Shown here: piece after piece, positions 9,683 to 18,052 of the stretch
Numbering within the stretch: position 1 is the stretch's first letter
Layout of the letters: every line of letters starts with the position of its first letter
NCBI GenBank assembly: GCA_019232795.1
Contig: JAFANH010000027.1
Coordinates: forward strand, 62,001-126,000
Origin: Burkholderiaceae bacterium
GTDB taxonomy: Bacteria; Pseudomonadota; Gammaproteobacteria; Burkholderiales; Burkholderiaceae_D
DNA length: 64,000 bases
Direction: 5' to 3'
Notes under the pieces: generated by a model
The model's database searches: none
Seen by the model: only the letters and a program-made list of their open reading frames with translations
What the model was told of the DNA's origin: nothing
Made by a program: the position numbers and the translations under genes

Positions 9683-10216
9683 ATGGCGATTATTCGTACA
9701 CTGCAAGCGGAAGACGCGGACCGCCTGCTGCAATTCGAGTGCGAGAACCGCGCGTGGTTCGAGCAAACCATCCTGCCGCGCCCCGAGTCGGTCTATTCCC
9801 CGGCCGGCATCGTTACCCACATCGAGGAATGCCTTGACGGACTGGCGCGCGGGACTTTCCACCCTTGCATACTGGTGGAGGAGGTGGAAGGGGCGGAAAA
9901 CGGCGGCGCCATTGTCGGGCGCGCCAACCTCAAGAATATCGACGCCGCCGCCAGTTCAACCGAGATCGGCTACCGCATCGCCGAGCGTTGTACGGGAAAA
10001 GGTCTGGCAACCGCTGCCGTGGCACATCTGATGGAACTCGCTTATGGCCGATGGAAGCTGGCGCGCATATTGGCCTACGTGACGGTCGAAAACCCGGCCT
10101 CGGCACGCGTGCTCGAGCGCAGCGGATTCGACAGGATCGCCCTGATTCCCAACAGATCGGCGATGCCGCACAAGCTGCTCGATTGTTACGAGTACCTGCA
10201 CTGCGCGTCCGTTTGA
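9683..10216 (+). CDS. GNAT-family N-acetyltransferase
   Basis: The 177-residue protein opens MAIIRTLQAEDADRLL and keeps the RimJ/RimL-like order of elements: EIGYRIAERCTGKGLATAAV as the acetyl-CoA loop, then VTVENPASARVLERSGF. It lies 21 bases after the cytochrome gene on the same strand. The substrate is unknown. A shadow frame covers the same region but has no family resemblance. Confidence 0.85.
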   Translation: MAIIRTLQAEDADRLLQFECENRAWFEQTILPRPESVYSPAGIVTHIEECLDGLARGTFHPCILVEEVEGAENGGAIVGRANLKNIDAAASSTEIGYRIAERCTGKGLATAAVAHLMELAYGRWKLARILAYVTVENPASARVLERSGFDRIALIPNRSAMPHKLLDCYEYLHCASV

Positions 10217-10252
10217 CGAACGCGCCCCCGTGGGCTCAGGCTTTTGATGAGC

Positions 10253-10627
10253 TTACTTTTCGGATGACGGGACCTGCTGCATCGAGGCCAGCAAGCTATC
10301 GACAGTCTTTTGCAGCGCCTGGCCGTTCAGGGCGTTCCATTTGATGTCATTGGCCCAGTTCGGCGTGCCGGCCAGCCACGTTACCGTCTGATCCGCGCCC
10401 AGCATGGCCTTGGGCTCCAGGTGGACTTCCATGATGATTTCGGGCAGCTTGCCCAAAACGTATTTGCGCGATTCAGGACGGAACAGGAACCACGCTTCCA
10501 GTGCATCCGAGACGTCTGCAAAGCGGCCGATCCTGGCCAGCTCGGTGCACAACTCGATGACCAGGCCACTACGGGTGTCATATTGGCCACGGTTCACCTG
10601 ATCGATGATCGCTTGTATCGAACTCAT
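10253..10627 (-). CDS. Hypothetical protein (124 aa)
   Basis: The protein begins MSSIQAIIDQVNRGQYDTR and has no signal peptide, membrane segment or recognisable motif. It looks like a small, mostly helical cytoplasmic protein (VIELCTELARIGRFADVSDALEAWF). It is convergent with the upstream acetyltransferase gene. Codon use and amino-acid composition are like those of its neighbours, and the opposite-strand frames have the arginine/glutamine-rich look of shadows, which supports this frame as the real one. No family is recognised. Confidence 0.6.
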   Translation of the reverse strand: MSSIQAIIDQVNRGQYDTRSGLVIELCTELARIGRFADVSDALEAWFLFRPESRKYVLGKLPEIIMEVHLEPKAMLGADQTVTWLAGTPNWANDIKWNALNGQALQKTVDSLLASMQQVPSSEK

Positions 10628-10845
10628 CTTGTTTGTTTTATTTGGGTTGTTGTTCTGGGCTTTCGCGTCAGTTTCTTATCCTACAGCGAAGCAAACCCGG
10701 AGGAGGAAAAACTGTAACATTCCATTTACAAATGTTGGTGCGAGGCAACATGATAGTGATGCCCCGACCGATTCCAAGACGGGAACAGAGGGTGTTTTGT
10801 CCGCCATCATCGATTTGACTGATGCCGTCGAAACAAGTGTGAGAA

Positions 10846-10874
10846 TAAAAAACGGCCCCGCAATGCGGAGCCGT
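10846..10874 (-). terminator. Rho-independent terminator of the thioredoxin-fold gene
   Basis: Read on the minus strand, the segment forms a GC-rich stem with arms ACGGCTCCGC and GCGGGGCCGT, a three-base loop and a run of six T residues. It lies 38 bases after the stop codon of the minus-strand thioredoxin-fold gene. Only one pair in the stem is mismatched, so this is a convincing intrinsic terminator. Confidence 0.85.
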
Positions 10875-10911
10875 GTCTTTCATGCCGGAGCGGCTGAAAG
10901 AGGCGCTGCGG

Positions 10912-12474
10912 TCAAGATTGGGCCGGGGACAATACGCCCTCGCATGCTGCGCGCTGCGAATCGCCTTTCGGCAGCTTTTCGCACACACCGCCCAACTGTT
11001 TGCGCACGTGCTGGAATACCGTGTCGTGCTTGCCCGCGCTGTTCCATGCGCTCAGCTTGTGGCCGATTTTTTCCAGTGCGGTGCGATTGCGCTCGTAGAA
11101 AGCATTTTCCATGCTGCCGACTTCGCGGATGACGTTGTCGGCGGCTTGCTCGATGCGCTTTTCATCGTCGGGCGCCAGTTCGAGCAGGCTGCTTAGATAG
11201 GTGGAACCCCATTGCAGGCGCGTGGCCGGCCCCTTGGAGGTGTTGTAGGCTTGCTCGTACCAATTCAGCGCCGCGGTATTGTCGCCGCGCTTCTTGGCAT
11301 TGGCGGCCAGTTTCAGCATGAAGTAATAGGGTGAATGCGAACGCTTGAGTTCGGCGTTGAGCAGCGCGTCGGATTCGTCAAGCAGGCCGGCGTCGGTCAG
11401 GGCTTCGGCAGCCGAGTAGATGACCGACTGGCGCTCGTCCTGGTTGGTGGTGGCCACGTCGGCGGCCGCGACGCGGGTGCGCACCTCTTGCAGCAGCGCG
11501 GCATCGAGCGCGCCGTTGGGCGTGTCGAGGCGGGCCAGCGTGACTTCGGCGTCCACCGCAGTCAGGCGGTCGGCCTTGGACAGCGAGGCGTCGTCGGCCA
11601 AACCCTTGAGCGCGCCGTTCCAGGCTGCGACCAGTTTGGCGCGCGCTTCGGATTGCGGCGCCGTGATCAGGCCGGCGATATCGGCGGCCGAGTTGACCAG
11701 GATGTCCATGTTGTCGCGCGCCAGACGGGCGTCGCCCAGTACCTTGAGCACCAGTGCATTGGCTGCGGCCTGGTCTACGGCGGGGCGCTCTTCCGGTGCG
11801 GCGGCCGCAGTCAGCACCAGCGCGCGCAATCCCAGGCGTAGAGCGGTGTCGCCGGGCGGGCAGGCGCCGGCCAGGCGCTGCACGGTGGCCGGCAATTGCT
11901 TGGGTGGGATCAACTGCGCTTCGTCTTCATCCCAGGCATACCAGGCCAGCAGGCGCCAATCGTCTTCGCTCAACTTTTTATCGCCGGCCAGGGCCGCGCT
12001 CAGCGTTTCCTTCACCGGCCGGCCGGCGTTCATGCCGAGTTCCAGCACCTGCAGGTAGCGCGCGCTATCGACTTCACCGGGCAGGCGCGTGATCTCGGTG
12101 CCGTCAGGACGGAACAGGATCATGGTCGGATAGCCGCGCACCTTGAAACGGGCGCCGAGTTTCTGCGCGCTCGGGCTGTCGCCATCCAGGTGCACGGGCA
12201 CGAAGAAGCGCGAACGCGAAATGAAATCCTGGCGATTGAAAACGGTAGCCTTCACCTGGTTGCAAGGCGGGCACCACACCGCACCCCAGTACAGGAACAG
12301 CGGGTGGTGATGCTTTTTCGCGTAGCTGAATGCGGAGTCGACGTCGCCCTTGTACCAAGCTATGCCGGCTTCGGCCTGGGCGCCCGGCTTTTCCGTGACG
12401 GCGTGACTCGGAACGGAAACGGCCAAGGCTGAGGCGGCCAGCAGCACCGAAAGGGCAAGGGGACGAATATTCAT
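10912..12474 (-). CDS. Exported thioredoxin-fold protein with C-terminal helical (TPR-like) region
   Basis: Starting at ATG 12474, the 520-residue protein has a signal peptide ending near VPSHAVTEK. A thioredoxin-like domain follows with the redox pair WCPPC and the downstream cis-proline segment GYPTMILF (about residues 25-150). The remaining 370 residues are helical and alanine-rich and resemble degenerate TPR repeats. Proteins of this type act in the periplasm as disulfide reductases or in cytochrome and envelope protein maturation; the client is unknown. The gene lies 31 bases downstream of a small exported protein gene on the same strand, so they are probably co-transcribed, and it ends in a clear terminator. 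Confidence 0.82.
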   Translation of the reverse strand: MNIRPLALSVLLAASALAVSVPSHAVTEKPGAQAEAGIAWYKGDVDSAFSYAKKHHHPLFLYWGAVWCPPCNQVKATVFNRQDFISRSRFFVPVHLDGDSPSAQKLGARFKVRGYPTMILFRPDGTEITRLPGEVDSARYLQVLELGMNAGRPVKETLSAALAGDKKLSEDDWRLLAWYAWDEDEAQLIPPKQLPATVQRLAGACPPGDTALRLGLRALVLTAAAAPEERPAVDQAAANALVLKVLGDARLARDNMDILVNSAADIAGLITAPQSEARAKLVAAWNGALKGLADDASLSKADRLTAVDAEVTLARLDTPNGALDAALLQEVRTRVAAADVATTNQDERQSVIYSAAEALTDAGLLDESDALLNAELKRSHSPYYFMLKLAANAKKRGDNTAALNWYEQAYNTSKGPATRLQWGSTYLSSLLELAPDDEKRIEQAADNVIREVGSMENAFYERNRTALEKIGHKLSAWNSAGKHDTVFQHVRKQLGGVCEKLPKGDSQRAACEGVLSPAQS

Positions 12475-12505
12475 GATGAACCAGGAGAAGAAGCAGAAAA
12501 TACGT

Positions 12506-12883
12506 TTATTGTACGGGCACCACGACCTTCTTGCCGCCGGCCTTGTATTCGAGCGTGCTGCCTTTGGGCGCACCCAGGCTCACCAGCTTTTCCTTGATCA
12601 GCGCCAGGCCGGCTTGCAGATCGTTGACTTCGATGTCGACTCCGGCCCATTCGATTTTGCCCTTGGCGTCGACCGAATTGCCGCCGCCAACCACTTCGCC
12701 GACCTTGGCCGCCTTCAAGGCTGCGTCGAGCGGGTCTTCATATTTGGTTTGACGGACATCGGAGGCGACAGGGTCTTTGATCTTGGCTGAAATCGAAAAC
12801 ACCTTTTCGTCTGCGCCGGCCGGCATGACGATGAGCGAAAAGCTGGTGACGAGTGCGAAGCAAAATGCGAAGAACAGTCTCAT
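12506..12883 (-). CDS. Small exported hypothetical protein
   Basis: The ATG at 12883 follows an AGAGGAT ribosome binding site and gives 125 residues with a Sec signal peptide (MRLFFAFCFALVTSFSLIVM, cleavage near AGADEK). The frame is open further upstream, but that extension runs through a palindromic repeat and lacks a start signal. The mature part is about 105 residues, with alternating charged helices and strands (WAGVDIEVNDLQAGLALIKEKL) and a lysine-rich C-terminus ending VVVPVQ. No family is recognised. It is upstream of the exported thioredoxin-fold protein and could be part of the same periplasmic function. Confidence 0.7.
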   Translation of the reverse strand: MRLFFAFCFALVTSFSLIVMPAGADEKVFSISAKIKDPVASDVRQTKYEDPLDAALKAAKVGEVVGGGNSVDAKGKIEWAGVDIEVNDLQAGLALIKEKLVSLGAPKGSTLEYKAGGKKVVVPVQ

Positions 12884-12913
12884 GTTTTTATCCTCTTTAT
12901 CTTTTGGATTCTG

Positions 12914-12987
12914 AAGCCCTCGCAAAATGTGTCTGGCCAGGCACCGCCCCTGGCAACAACGCCAAGCGCATTTTGTGAGGGCTTTTT
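12914..12987. repeat. Imperfect palindrome, family E copy 1 (about 74 bp)
   Basis: The left arm AAGCCCTCGCAAAATG (12914-12929) pairs with the right arm CATTTTGTGAGGGCTT (12969-12984) with one mismatch. The interior also folds on itself around CCAGGC...CCTGG. The element lies in the 5' leader of the small exported protein, 30 bases from its start codon. The same interior (TGGCGTTGTTGC, GGCCAGACAC) recurs in inverted orientation at 24,895-24,999, so the two are one dispersed family. Confidence 0.85.
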
Positions 12988-13136
12988 GTCCGGTTTGCTC
13001 AACAAGCCAGGCTAAGTCTAGCAAATATGAAACACAGGCAACAGATCTGCGTGTGCAATGGTGGAGTTTTCAGCTATATTCCCCACAAGAAATGCTAGAT
13101 GTTGGAGCCGCAAGGTCGGCAAGCCGGGGAAGCAAG

Positions 13137-15059
13137 ATGCAGGGCACGGGATTCAAAGACAAATCGGGCATGTCGATTCGCCGCCGCATGCTGCGCGTGC
13201 ACGTGCTGGGTGCTTTACTTCTCATCTTGCTGGTGGCCGGCATCCAGGTCACCGGGTTGACCGTCAGCCGCATCCAATACCGCGACCGCGTCGCGTTGAA
13301 TGCGCAGAACCTCGGCAACGTGCTGACCGATGCCTTCGGCGGTTTTTTCGGCAAGGTCGACATCTCTCTGCTGGCCTTGATCGATCACGTGCGGCTGCAA
13401 CAGAGCCTCGGGCAACAGCCGGGCGACAGCTTGAACGGTACGCTGGAGGCGATGCGCAACCAGGTGCCCGGCCTGACTGGCATGCGCGTCACCGATGCCA
13501 ACGGCGTGGTGCTGTTTGGAACGGGGCTGGCTTTCGTCGGACATTACAGCATCGGTGACCGCGATTATTTTCAGCAGCTCAAAGCCAATCCCATCCAGGG
13601 GATGGTGGTATCGGAGCCGCTGTTGAGCCGCTCCAACAATAAATGGGCGATCACCTGCGCGCGCGCTTACCGTAATCCCGACGGCAGTTTCGGCGGTATC
13701 GTGTTTGCCATCGTCGGCATCGAGCACCTGCTCGAAAGCGTACTCGGGCAACGGCCGCAGCTTGGCGAGGATGGGGTATTCGGGCTGGCGGACGACCAGG
13801 GAAACAATATTTTCCGCTACCGCCATAACCAGATCGATCCGACCAGCATTGGCGTCAAGCTGACCTCGCCGGAATTCAGCAAGCTGGTTGCCGCCAGGGC
13901 CGAATCGGCTTCCTACGTCGACCACTGGAAGCTCGACCCGCTCGAGCGCATCGTTTATTTCAAGCGTGTTCCGGGCGTGCCGATGTCGGTGGCGGTCGGC
14001 CTCGGGGTCGAGGAAGCCTTGGCCGGCTGGCGCCAGCTGGAGGCCATGGGCGTTTTCATTACGGTGCTGTTTGCCCTGGCGACTGCCACCGGTTCATGGC
14101 TGTTATACCGCGCGCGCATGAAGCAGCTGGCGACCCTGGAAAGGCTGGCGGGAACGCTGAACTTCAACGAGAAAATCATCGAACACTCGGAAATCGGTAT
14201 TTGCGTTCACCGGCCCGACGGCATGTGCATCATGGCCAATCCGGCCCTGAGTCAAATCGTGGGAGGGACGCATGCGCAGTTATTGCAGGTGAATTTTCGC
14301 GAGCTGGAGTCATTGAAGCAATCGGGCGGCCTGGCCCTGGCCGAACAGGCTCTGGCAAACGGCACGACCCATCGCGTACAGGCCAAGGTGATGACCAAGT
14401 TCGGCAGGGAACTGTGGCTGCAGTGGACGTTTACCTCGTTTGTCGACCATGGACAGCGTTTCCTGCTGGCCTTGGTGCGTGATGTCACCGAAATCCAGAA
14501 TGCGCGCGAGGAGCTCGAGGAAAGCAACCGCAAGCTGGCCGTGCTGAGCACCACCGACGGCCTGACCGGCATCGCCAATCGTCGTCATTTCGACGAGATG
14601 CTGGCTTCCGAATGGCGTCGTGCCGCGCGTCAGAACCAGCCGCTGGCGCTGGCCATGATTGACGTCGACATGTTCAAGAAGTATAACGACCACTATGGTC
14701 ACCAGGGCGGCGACGAATGCCTGCGCCAGGTGGCTGCCTTGCTCAAGCGCCATATTACGCGCGCCGGCGACCTGGTGGCGCGCTATGGCGGCGAGGAATT
14801 CGTGTTCATCTGCCCTGCCACCAGCGGCGAAGCGACCGAGACGCTGGCGGAAGGCTTGCGCGCCGCGCTCGAAAAACTGGCGTTGCCGCATGCCGAGTCG
14901 CCGTTGGGTGTGGTCACGGTCAGCATAGGCGTGGCCGCCATGGTGCCAGAGGATGGCGTCACCACCGACATGTCGCTGCTGCACCAGGCAGACGAAGCAC
15001 TGTACTTGGCCAAGCGCAACGGCCGCAACCGCGTGGTGTTGGCCGATCCCGTGCTTTGA
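13137..15059 (+). CDS. Membrane diguanylate cyclase with periplasmic sensor, PAS and GGDEF domains
   Basis: The start ATG 13137 is chosen because a GGGGAAG ribosome binding site precedes it; it gives 640 residues, and earlier in-frame starts run into a repeat. A first transmembrane helix (LGALLLILLVAGIQVTG) is followed by a dCache/PDC-like periplasmic domain and a second helix near residue 300 (VFITVLFALATATGSWLLY). A PAS-like domain (EHSEIGICVHRPDGMCIMAN) and a GGDEF domain follow. The catalytic motif is GGEEF with RAGD five residues upstream as the product-inhibition site, so the protein should be an active, feedback-inhibited cyclic di-GMP synthase. It is divergent from the small exported protein gene. 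Confidence 0.9.
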   Translation: MQGTGFKDKSGMSIRRRMLRVHVLGALLLILLVAGIQVTGLTVSRIQYRDRVALNAQNLGNVLTDAFGGFFGKVDISLLALIDHVRLQQSLGQQPGDSLNGTLEAMRNQVPGLTGMRVTDANGVVLFGTGLAFVGHYSIGDRDYFQQLKANPIQGMVVSEPLLSRSNNKWAITCARAYRNPDGSFGGIVFAIVGIEHLLESVLGQRPQLGEDGVFGLADDQGNNIFRYRHNQIDPTSIGVKLTSPEFSKLVAARAESASYVDHWKLDPLERIVYFKRVPGVPMSVAVGLGVEEALAGWRQLEAMGVFITVLFALATATGSWLLYRARMKQLATLERLAGTLNFNEKIIEHSEIGICVHRPDGMCIMANPALSQIVGGTHAQLLQVNFRELESLKQSGGLALAEQALANGTTHRVQAKVMTKFGRELWLQWTFTSFVDHGQRFLLALVRDVTEIQNAREELEESNRKLAVLSTTDGLTGIANRRHFDEMLASEWRRAARQNQPLALAMIDVDMFKKYNDHYGHQGGDECLRQVAALLKRHITRAGDLVARYGGEEFVFICPATSGEATETLAEGLRAALEKLALPHAESPLGVVTVSIGVAAMVPEDGVTTDMSLLHQADEALYLAKRNGRNRVVLADPVL

Positions 15060-15239
15060 GACAGTCCGCGCAACAGCGCTTCGATGCGAATGGGCAAGCG
15101 TCGGCTTCTCATCCCCCTGTCAAGGATCACAGCTTAACTTCCGGCGACCATTACCTAGACTGTTGGCACACGTGGATGACCCCGCGTGACGTCATCACTG
15201 GTTGTGTGCGTGGAGCAACCATCGAACAGGAGATTTGAC

Positions 15240-15983
15240 ATGGCTAACGCAACTCGCAAGGCTGGCCGTTACGGCAAGGCCTTGCCGCAATTCCCTACCG
15301 GATTGAAAGAATTCAAGGCTTACCTGAAACAAGGCGCCGCTCTCCCTGCGCCGCCTGCATCGGTCACCAAGTTTCGCGACGTCACCGCCTGGCCGATGTT
15401 CGGCAACGATCAGTACGGCGATTGCACCATGGCTGCGGCGGCGCACGCGATCCAGTGCTGGAATGCCATCACCGCGGAAAAGGACCGCGTGCCAAGCGAT
15501 ACCGCGGTGGTGGCCGAATATTTCAAATTGACCGGCGGCGCCGATTCGGGCCTGGTCGAATCCAATGTTTTGCAGACCTGGCAAAAGCAAGGCTTGTGGC
15601 GCAACAAGATCGTCGCCTACGCGCCGATCAACGTGCACGACCAGACACTGCTGCAACAAGCTGTCGACCTTTACGGCCTCGCTTACGTCGGCATCCAGGT
15701 CCCGCAAAATGCCGAGACGCAATTCCAGGACAAGCAGCCGTGGACTCTCGTGCAGGGGTGGCAGACGCAAACCATTGTGGGCGGGCACGCCATACCCGTG
15801 GTCGGTTACGACCAGCAATACCTGTACGTGATCACTTGGGGAGAGGTGCAGCAAGTGGCTTATGACTGGTGGCAAACCTACGGCGACGAAGCCTGGGCCA
15901 TCGTGCCGAACGAATTCAAGGAAGCCGGCGGCTACCAGAACATCAACCTGCAACAGTTGATTGCCGATTTGCAGGGCATTTAG
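15240..15983 (+). CDS. Papain-like (C1/C39-type fold) protein, probably not exported
   Basis: This 247-residue protein shows the order of catalytic segments of papain-like peptidases. Gln58 and Cys62 lie in DQYGDCTMAAAA, His183 in VGGHAIPVVGY, and a TWG segment at 199-201 occupies the place of the usual Asn-Ser-Trp-Gly. The catalytic Asn therefore seems replaced by Thr. There is no signal peptide or propeptide; the N-terminus is lysine/arginine-rich and then proline-rich. Its function could be peptidase, amidase or an inactive binding protein. A clear AGGAG ribosome binding site precedes the ATG. The gene stands alone between the cyclase and the initiator tRNA. Confidence 0.6.
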   Translation: MANATRKAGRYGKALPQFPTGLKEFKAYLKQGAALPAPPASVTKFRDVTAWPMFGNDQYGDCTMAAAAHAIQCWNAITAEKDRVPSDTAVVAEYFKLTGGADSGLVESNVLQTWQKQGLWRNKIVAYAPINVHDQTLLQQAVDLYGLAYVGIQVPQNAETQFQDKQPWTLVQGWQTQTIVGGHAIPVVGYDQQYLYVITWGEVQQVAYDWWQTYGDEAWAIVPNEFKEAGGYQNINLQQLIADLQGI

Positions 15984-15997
15984 CGCTCAAAACGACA

Positions 15998-16032
15998 AAG
16001 CCGTTGATCTTGTGGACAAGAATCAACGGCTT
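15998..16032 (-). terminator. Hairpin downstream of tRNA-fMet
   Basis: AAGCCGTTGAT at 15998-16008 is matched by its exact reverse complement at 16022-16032, with a 13-base loop. It lies 7 bases beyond the CCA end of the minus-strand tRNA and 15 bases after the papain-like gene, so it may terminate both. The T tract on either side is short. Confidence 0.65.
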
Positions 16033-16038
16033 CCAATA

Positions 16039-16115
16039 TGGTTGCGGGGACAGGATTTGAACCTGTGACCTTCGGGTTATGAGCCCGACGAGCTGCCAGA
16101 CTGCTCCACCCCGCG
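16039..16115 (-). tRNA. Initiator tRNA-fMet (anticodon CAT)
   Basis: Read on the minus strand, the 77 bases form a full cloverleaf with the anticodon CAT in GGGCTCATAACCC and the T-loop GGTTCAAATCC, and the CCA end is encoded. Two features mark it as the initiator rather than the elongator. Position 1 is C facing A at position 72, an unpaired acceptor end, and the anticodon stem has three consecutive G-C pairs. It stands alone and is not part of a tRNA cluster. Confidence 0.97.
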
Positions 16116-16492
16116 TCTGATGTGCATCATTATAGCACGGGGTGTTGCATTGCAGCAGCATGTCCCCAGAAATTGAAGGGGAATAGCCGCACAAATGTGC
16201 CCGCCGCCTGCGGCCAAGGCCGGTTCGCGGCGCGTCCGCGCATGGTCTTGGCCAGCCTTGGGCGTGATGGCCGCGTTTACAATTTGTAACCCCCTGCGCG
16301 GCCGCTTCGGCGGACAATCTCTCCGGCGTTCCTGCTTGAGGCAGCGGTAGCGGCCGCCGGCAGCAAGAGTCCCTGTGGCAAAAAACAGGCCGATTTCATA
16401 GTATCCTTGAGCCTTTGCCAATTTCCTATCAGTAGCCCTTGCGGTAGCCAATCCGCGGATGGTCGGCAGCTAATAGATTTCCAGGAAGATTT
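16116..16492. other. Intergenic region between tRNA-fMet and a lipoprotein gene
   Basis: Apart from the tRNA promoter, no convincing gene is seen here. Short open frames on both strands have arginine/proline-rich compositions typical of chance frames. The last 100 bases are less GC-rich and probably hold the promoter of the downstream lipoprotein gene, whose ribosome binding site is AGGAAGA. Confidence 0.5.
16129..16134 (-). promoter_or_regulatory. Extended -10 promoter of tRNA-fMet
   Basis: On the minus strand the sequence reads TGCTATAATG, a perfect TATAAT preceded by TGC (the extended -10 form). It ends 13 bases upstream of the first base of the tRNA. No good -35 hexamer is visible at the normal distance, which fits an extended -10 promoter. 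Confidence 0.75.
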
Positions 16493-17095
16493 ATGAATCG
16501 AATGAAGGACATCGCAGCGTGGTGCAGCCTGGCTGCGGCCGCATTGTTGGCGGGTTGCGGCGGGGGCGGTTCCGACGCCTCCATCTCGGGTGCGGTGAGC
16601 GGCCTTGGCGCCGGCCTGTCTGTGGTCCTGGTCAACAACGGCGGCGATGCGCAGACCATTTCCGCCAATGGCAACTTCAGCTTCGACGGCAAGATCGCAC
16701 CCAACAGCGGCTACAACGTCACCGTCAAGACCCAGCCCACGGGCCAGACCTGCCTGGTGACCAGCGGTTCGGGCGTTATCGACTTTTCCGGCGCCAGCGT
16801 CGGCAACGTTGCCGTCACTTGCTATAACAACGTGACGGTGGGCGGTACGGTCACCGGCTTGAACGCAGGCGGCGTGGTCCTGCAAGACAACTTCAATAGC
16901 GCCGATACCGTGACCGTGAGCGCCAATGGCGGCGCCGGCGTGAACTTCACCTTCCCGCTGAAGCATGCGCTGGGCGACTCGTACAACGTCACGGTCCTGA
17001 CCCAACCGTCCAGCCAGGTTTGCACGGTGACGCAAGGGCAGGGCGGCATTACGGCCTGGTCCAATATCACCGGCGTGAGCGTGACTTGCCAGTAA
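16493..17095 (+). CDS. Lipoprotein with two cysteine-paired repeats
   Basis: The 200-residue protein has a lipoprotein signal ending in LLAGC, followed by a glycine tract. The mature part consists of two units of about 80 residues. Each starts with a (S/T)GxVxGLxxG-like segment, contains a YNVTVxTQP core and then QxCxV, and ends in VxVTC. The two cysteines in each unit are placed to form a disulfide. The composition suggests beta-sandwich domains exposed on the outer membrane. The next gene is a paralogue with the same plan. No named family is recognised, and the function (surface binding, adhesion or matrix) is unknown. Confidence 0.8.
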   Translation: MNRMKDIAAWCSLAAAALLAGCGGGGSDASISGAVSGLGAGLSVVLVNNGGDAQTISANGNFSFDGKIAPNSGYNVTVKTQPTGQTCLVTSGSGVIDFSGASVGNVAVTCYNNVTVGGTVTGLNAGGVVLQDNFNSADTVTVSANGGAGVNFTFPLKHALGDSYNVTVLTQPSSQVCTVTQGQGGITAWSNITGVSVTCQ

Positions 17096-17243
17096 GCGCC
17101 GATACCGGCAAGTTCCGCCAGTTTGCCGGTCAAGACGCTGCCAACCGGCCATGTCTGAGCAATCGGCGCGGCAATAACGCAATGCAATAACGATCAACCG
17201 CCCGCGCTTACGCCGGGCACAAGCGAAATACGAAGGACGCACG

Positions 17244-17894
17244 ATGAAGCTCGTCAATATCAATGGAATTTTGGCCTTTGCCCCCTGTATGGCGGCAGTC
17301 TTGCTGGCCGGCTGCGGCGGCGGCGCCAAGGTCGCATCCACAATCGGCGGCACGGTCTACAACCTGTTGCCCGGCACAACGGTGACTCTGCTGGAAAATG
17401 GCGGCAACTCGCTGCAGGTGACCAACAATGCGGCTACTGCCGGAACACCGGTCGGCTTCACGTTCCCCGGCACGCTGGAAGCCGGCAACGAATATATCGT
17501 CACTGTTGACACCGCCAATCTGCCCTTGGGCCAAACCTGTACGGTCGTCAATGGCATCGGCGTGGTCGAGCAGGCGACCGGCAACGTCAACGGCATCACC
17601 ATCCAATGCCTGCCGACCGTATCGGCCAACAATTACGTGCAGGGCACGATCACCGGCCTCGCCAGCGGCGCCCAGGTTACGCTGGAAAACAATGGCACCG
17701 ACAAGCTGACCGTTACCGGCAACGGCCAAAATCCGCAGCCGTTCTCCTTTGTAACGCCGATCGTCTTGAACGGCAGCTACAGCGTGGTGGTGTCGCAGCA
17801 GCCTTCCAGCCAGACTTGCACGGTGAGTAGCGGCTCCGCGACGGGGAAGATTTCTGCGGGCACGGTGCCGAACGTAGCGGTCTCTTGCCAATAA
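17244..17894 (+). CDS. Lipoprotein, paralogue of the preceding gene
   Basis: This 216-residue protein has a lipobox in VLLAGC followed by GGGA, then two repeats of the same type as its upstream neighbour. IGGTVYNLLPG...QTCTVVNG...GITIQC forms the first and VQGTITGLASG...QTCTVSSG...VAVSC the second. The conserved QP(S/T)xQxC core and the terminal Cys after VAVS are clear in both genes. The pair probably arose by tandem duplication, since each copy contains an internal duplication as well. An inverted repeat, ACCGGCAA at 17104-17111 with TTGCCGGT at 17123-17130, lies between the two genes. Function is unknown. Confidence 0.8.
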   Translation: MKLVNINGILAFAPCMAAVLLAGCGGGAKVASTIGGTVYNLLPGTTVTLLENGGNSLQVTNNAATAGTPVGFTFPGTLEAGNEYIVTVDTANLPLGQTCTVVNGIGVVEQATGNVNGITIQCLPTVSANNYVQGTITGLASGAQVTLENNGTDKLTVTGNGQNPQPFSFVTPIVLNGSYSVVVSQQPSSQTCTVSSGSATGKISAGTVPNVAVSCQ

Positions 17895-18052
17895 GTTTGC
17901 GCGTCAGCTTGCCGGTAGGCTTGTCAAGAATTGTCACAATTCCGAAATCGCAATTTACCCACCGCTGTTCTATACTGAAAGCGAAGCTGAAACCAGGCTG
18001 GCATGGTGCCGGCCGCGGGTTTTAAATGGCTGAACAGTGGAGAGAAGGGCGA

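Noticed and set aside
10633-10818. Short plus-strand frame in the gap before the thioredoxin-fold terminator
   Set aside because: No ribosome binding site, no family-like sequence and unusual composition; treated as non-coding.
12927-13136. Earlier start of the second diguanylate cyclase, adding 70 residues
   Set aside because: The extension runs through the palindromic repeat, has no ribosome binding site, and would not add a domain; ATG 13137 has GGGGAAG in place.
15186-15193. Perfect TGACGTCA palindrome upstream of the papain-like gene
   Set aside because: A single eight-base palindrome is expected by chance in 64 kb, and no second copy or matching regulator was seen.
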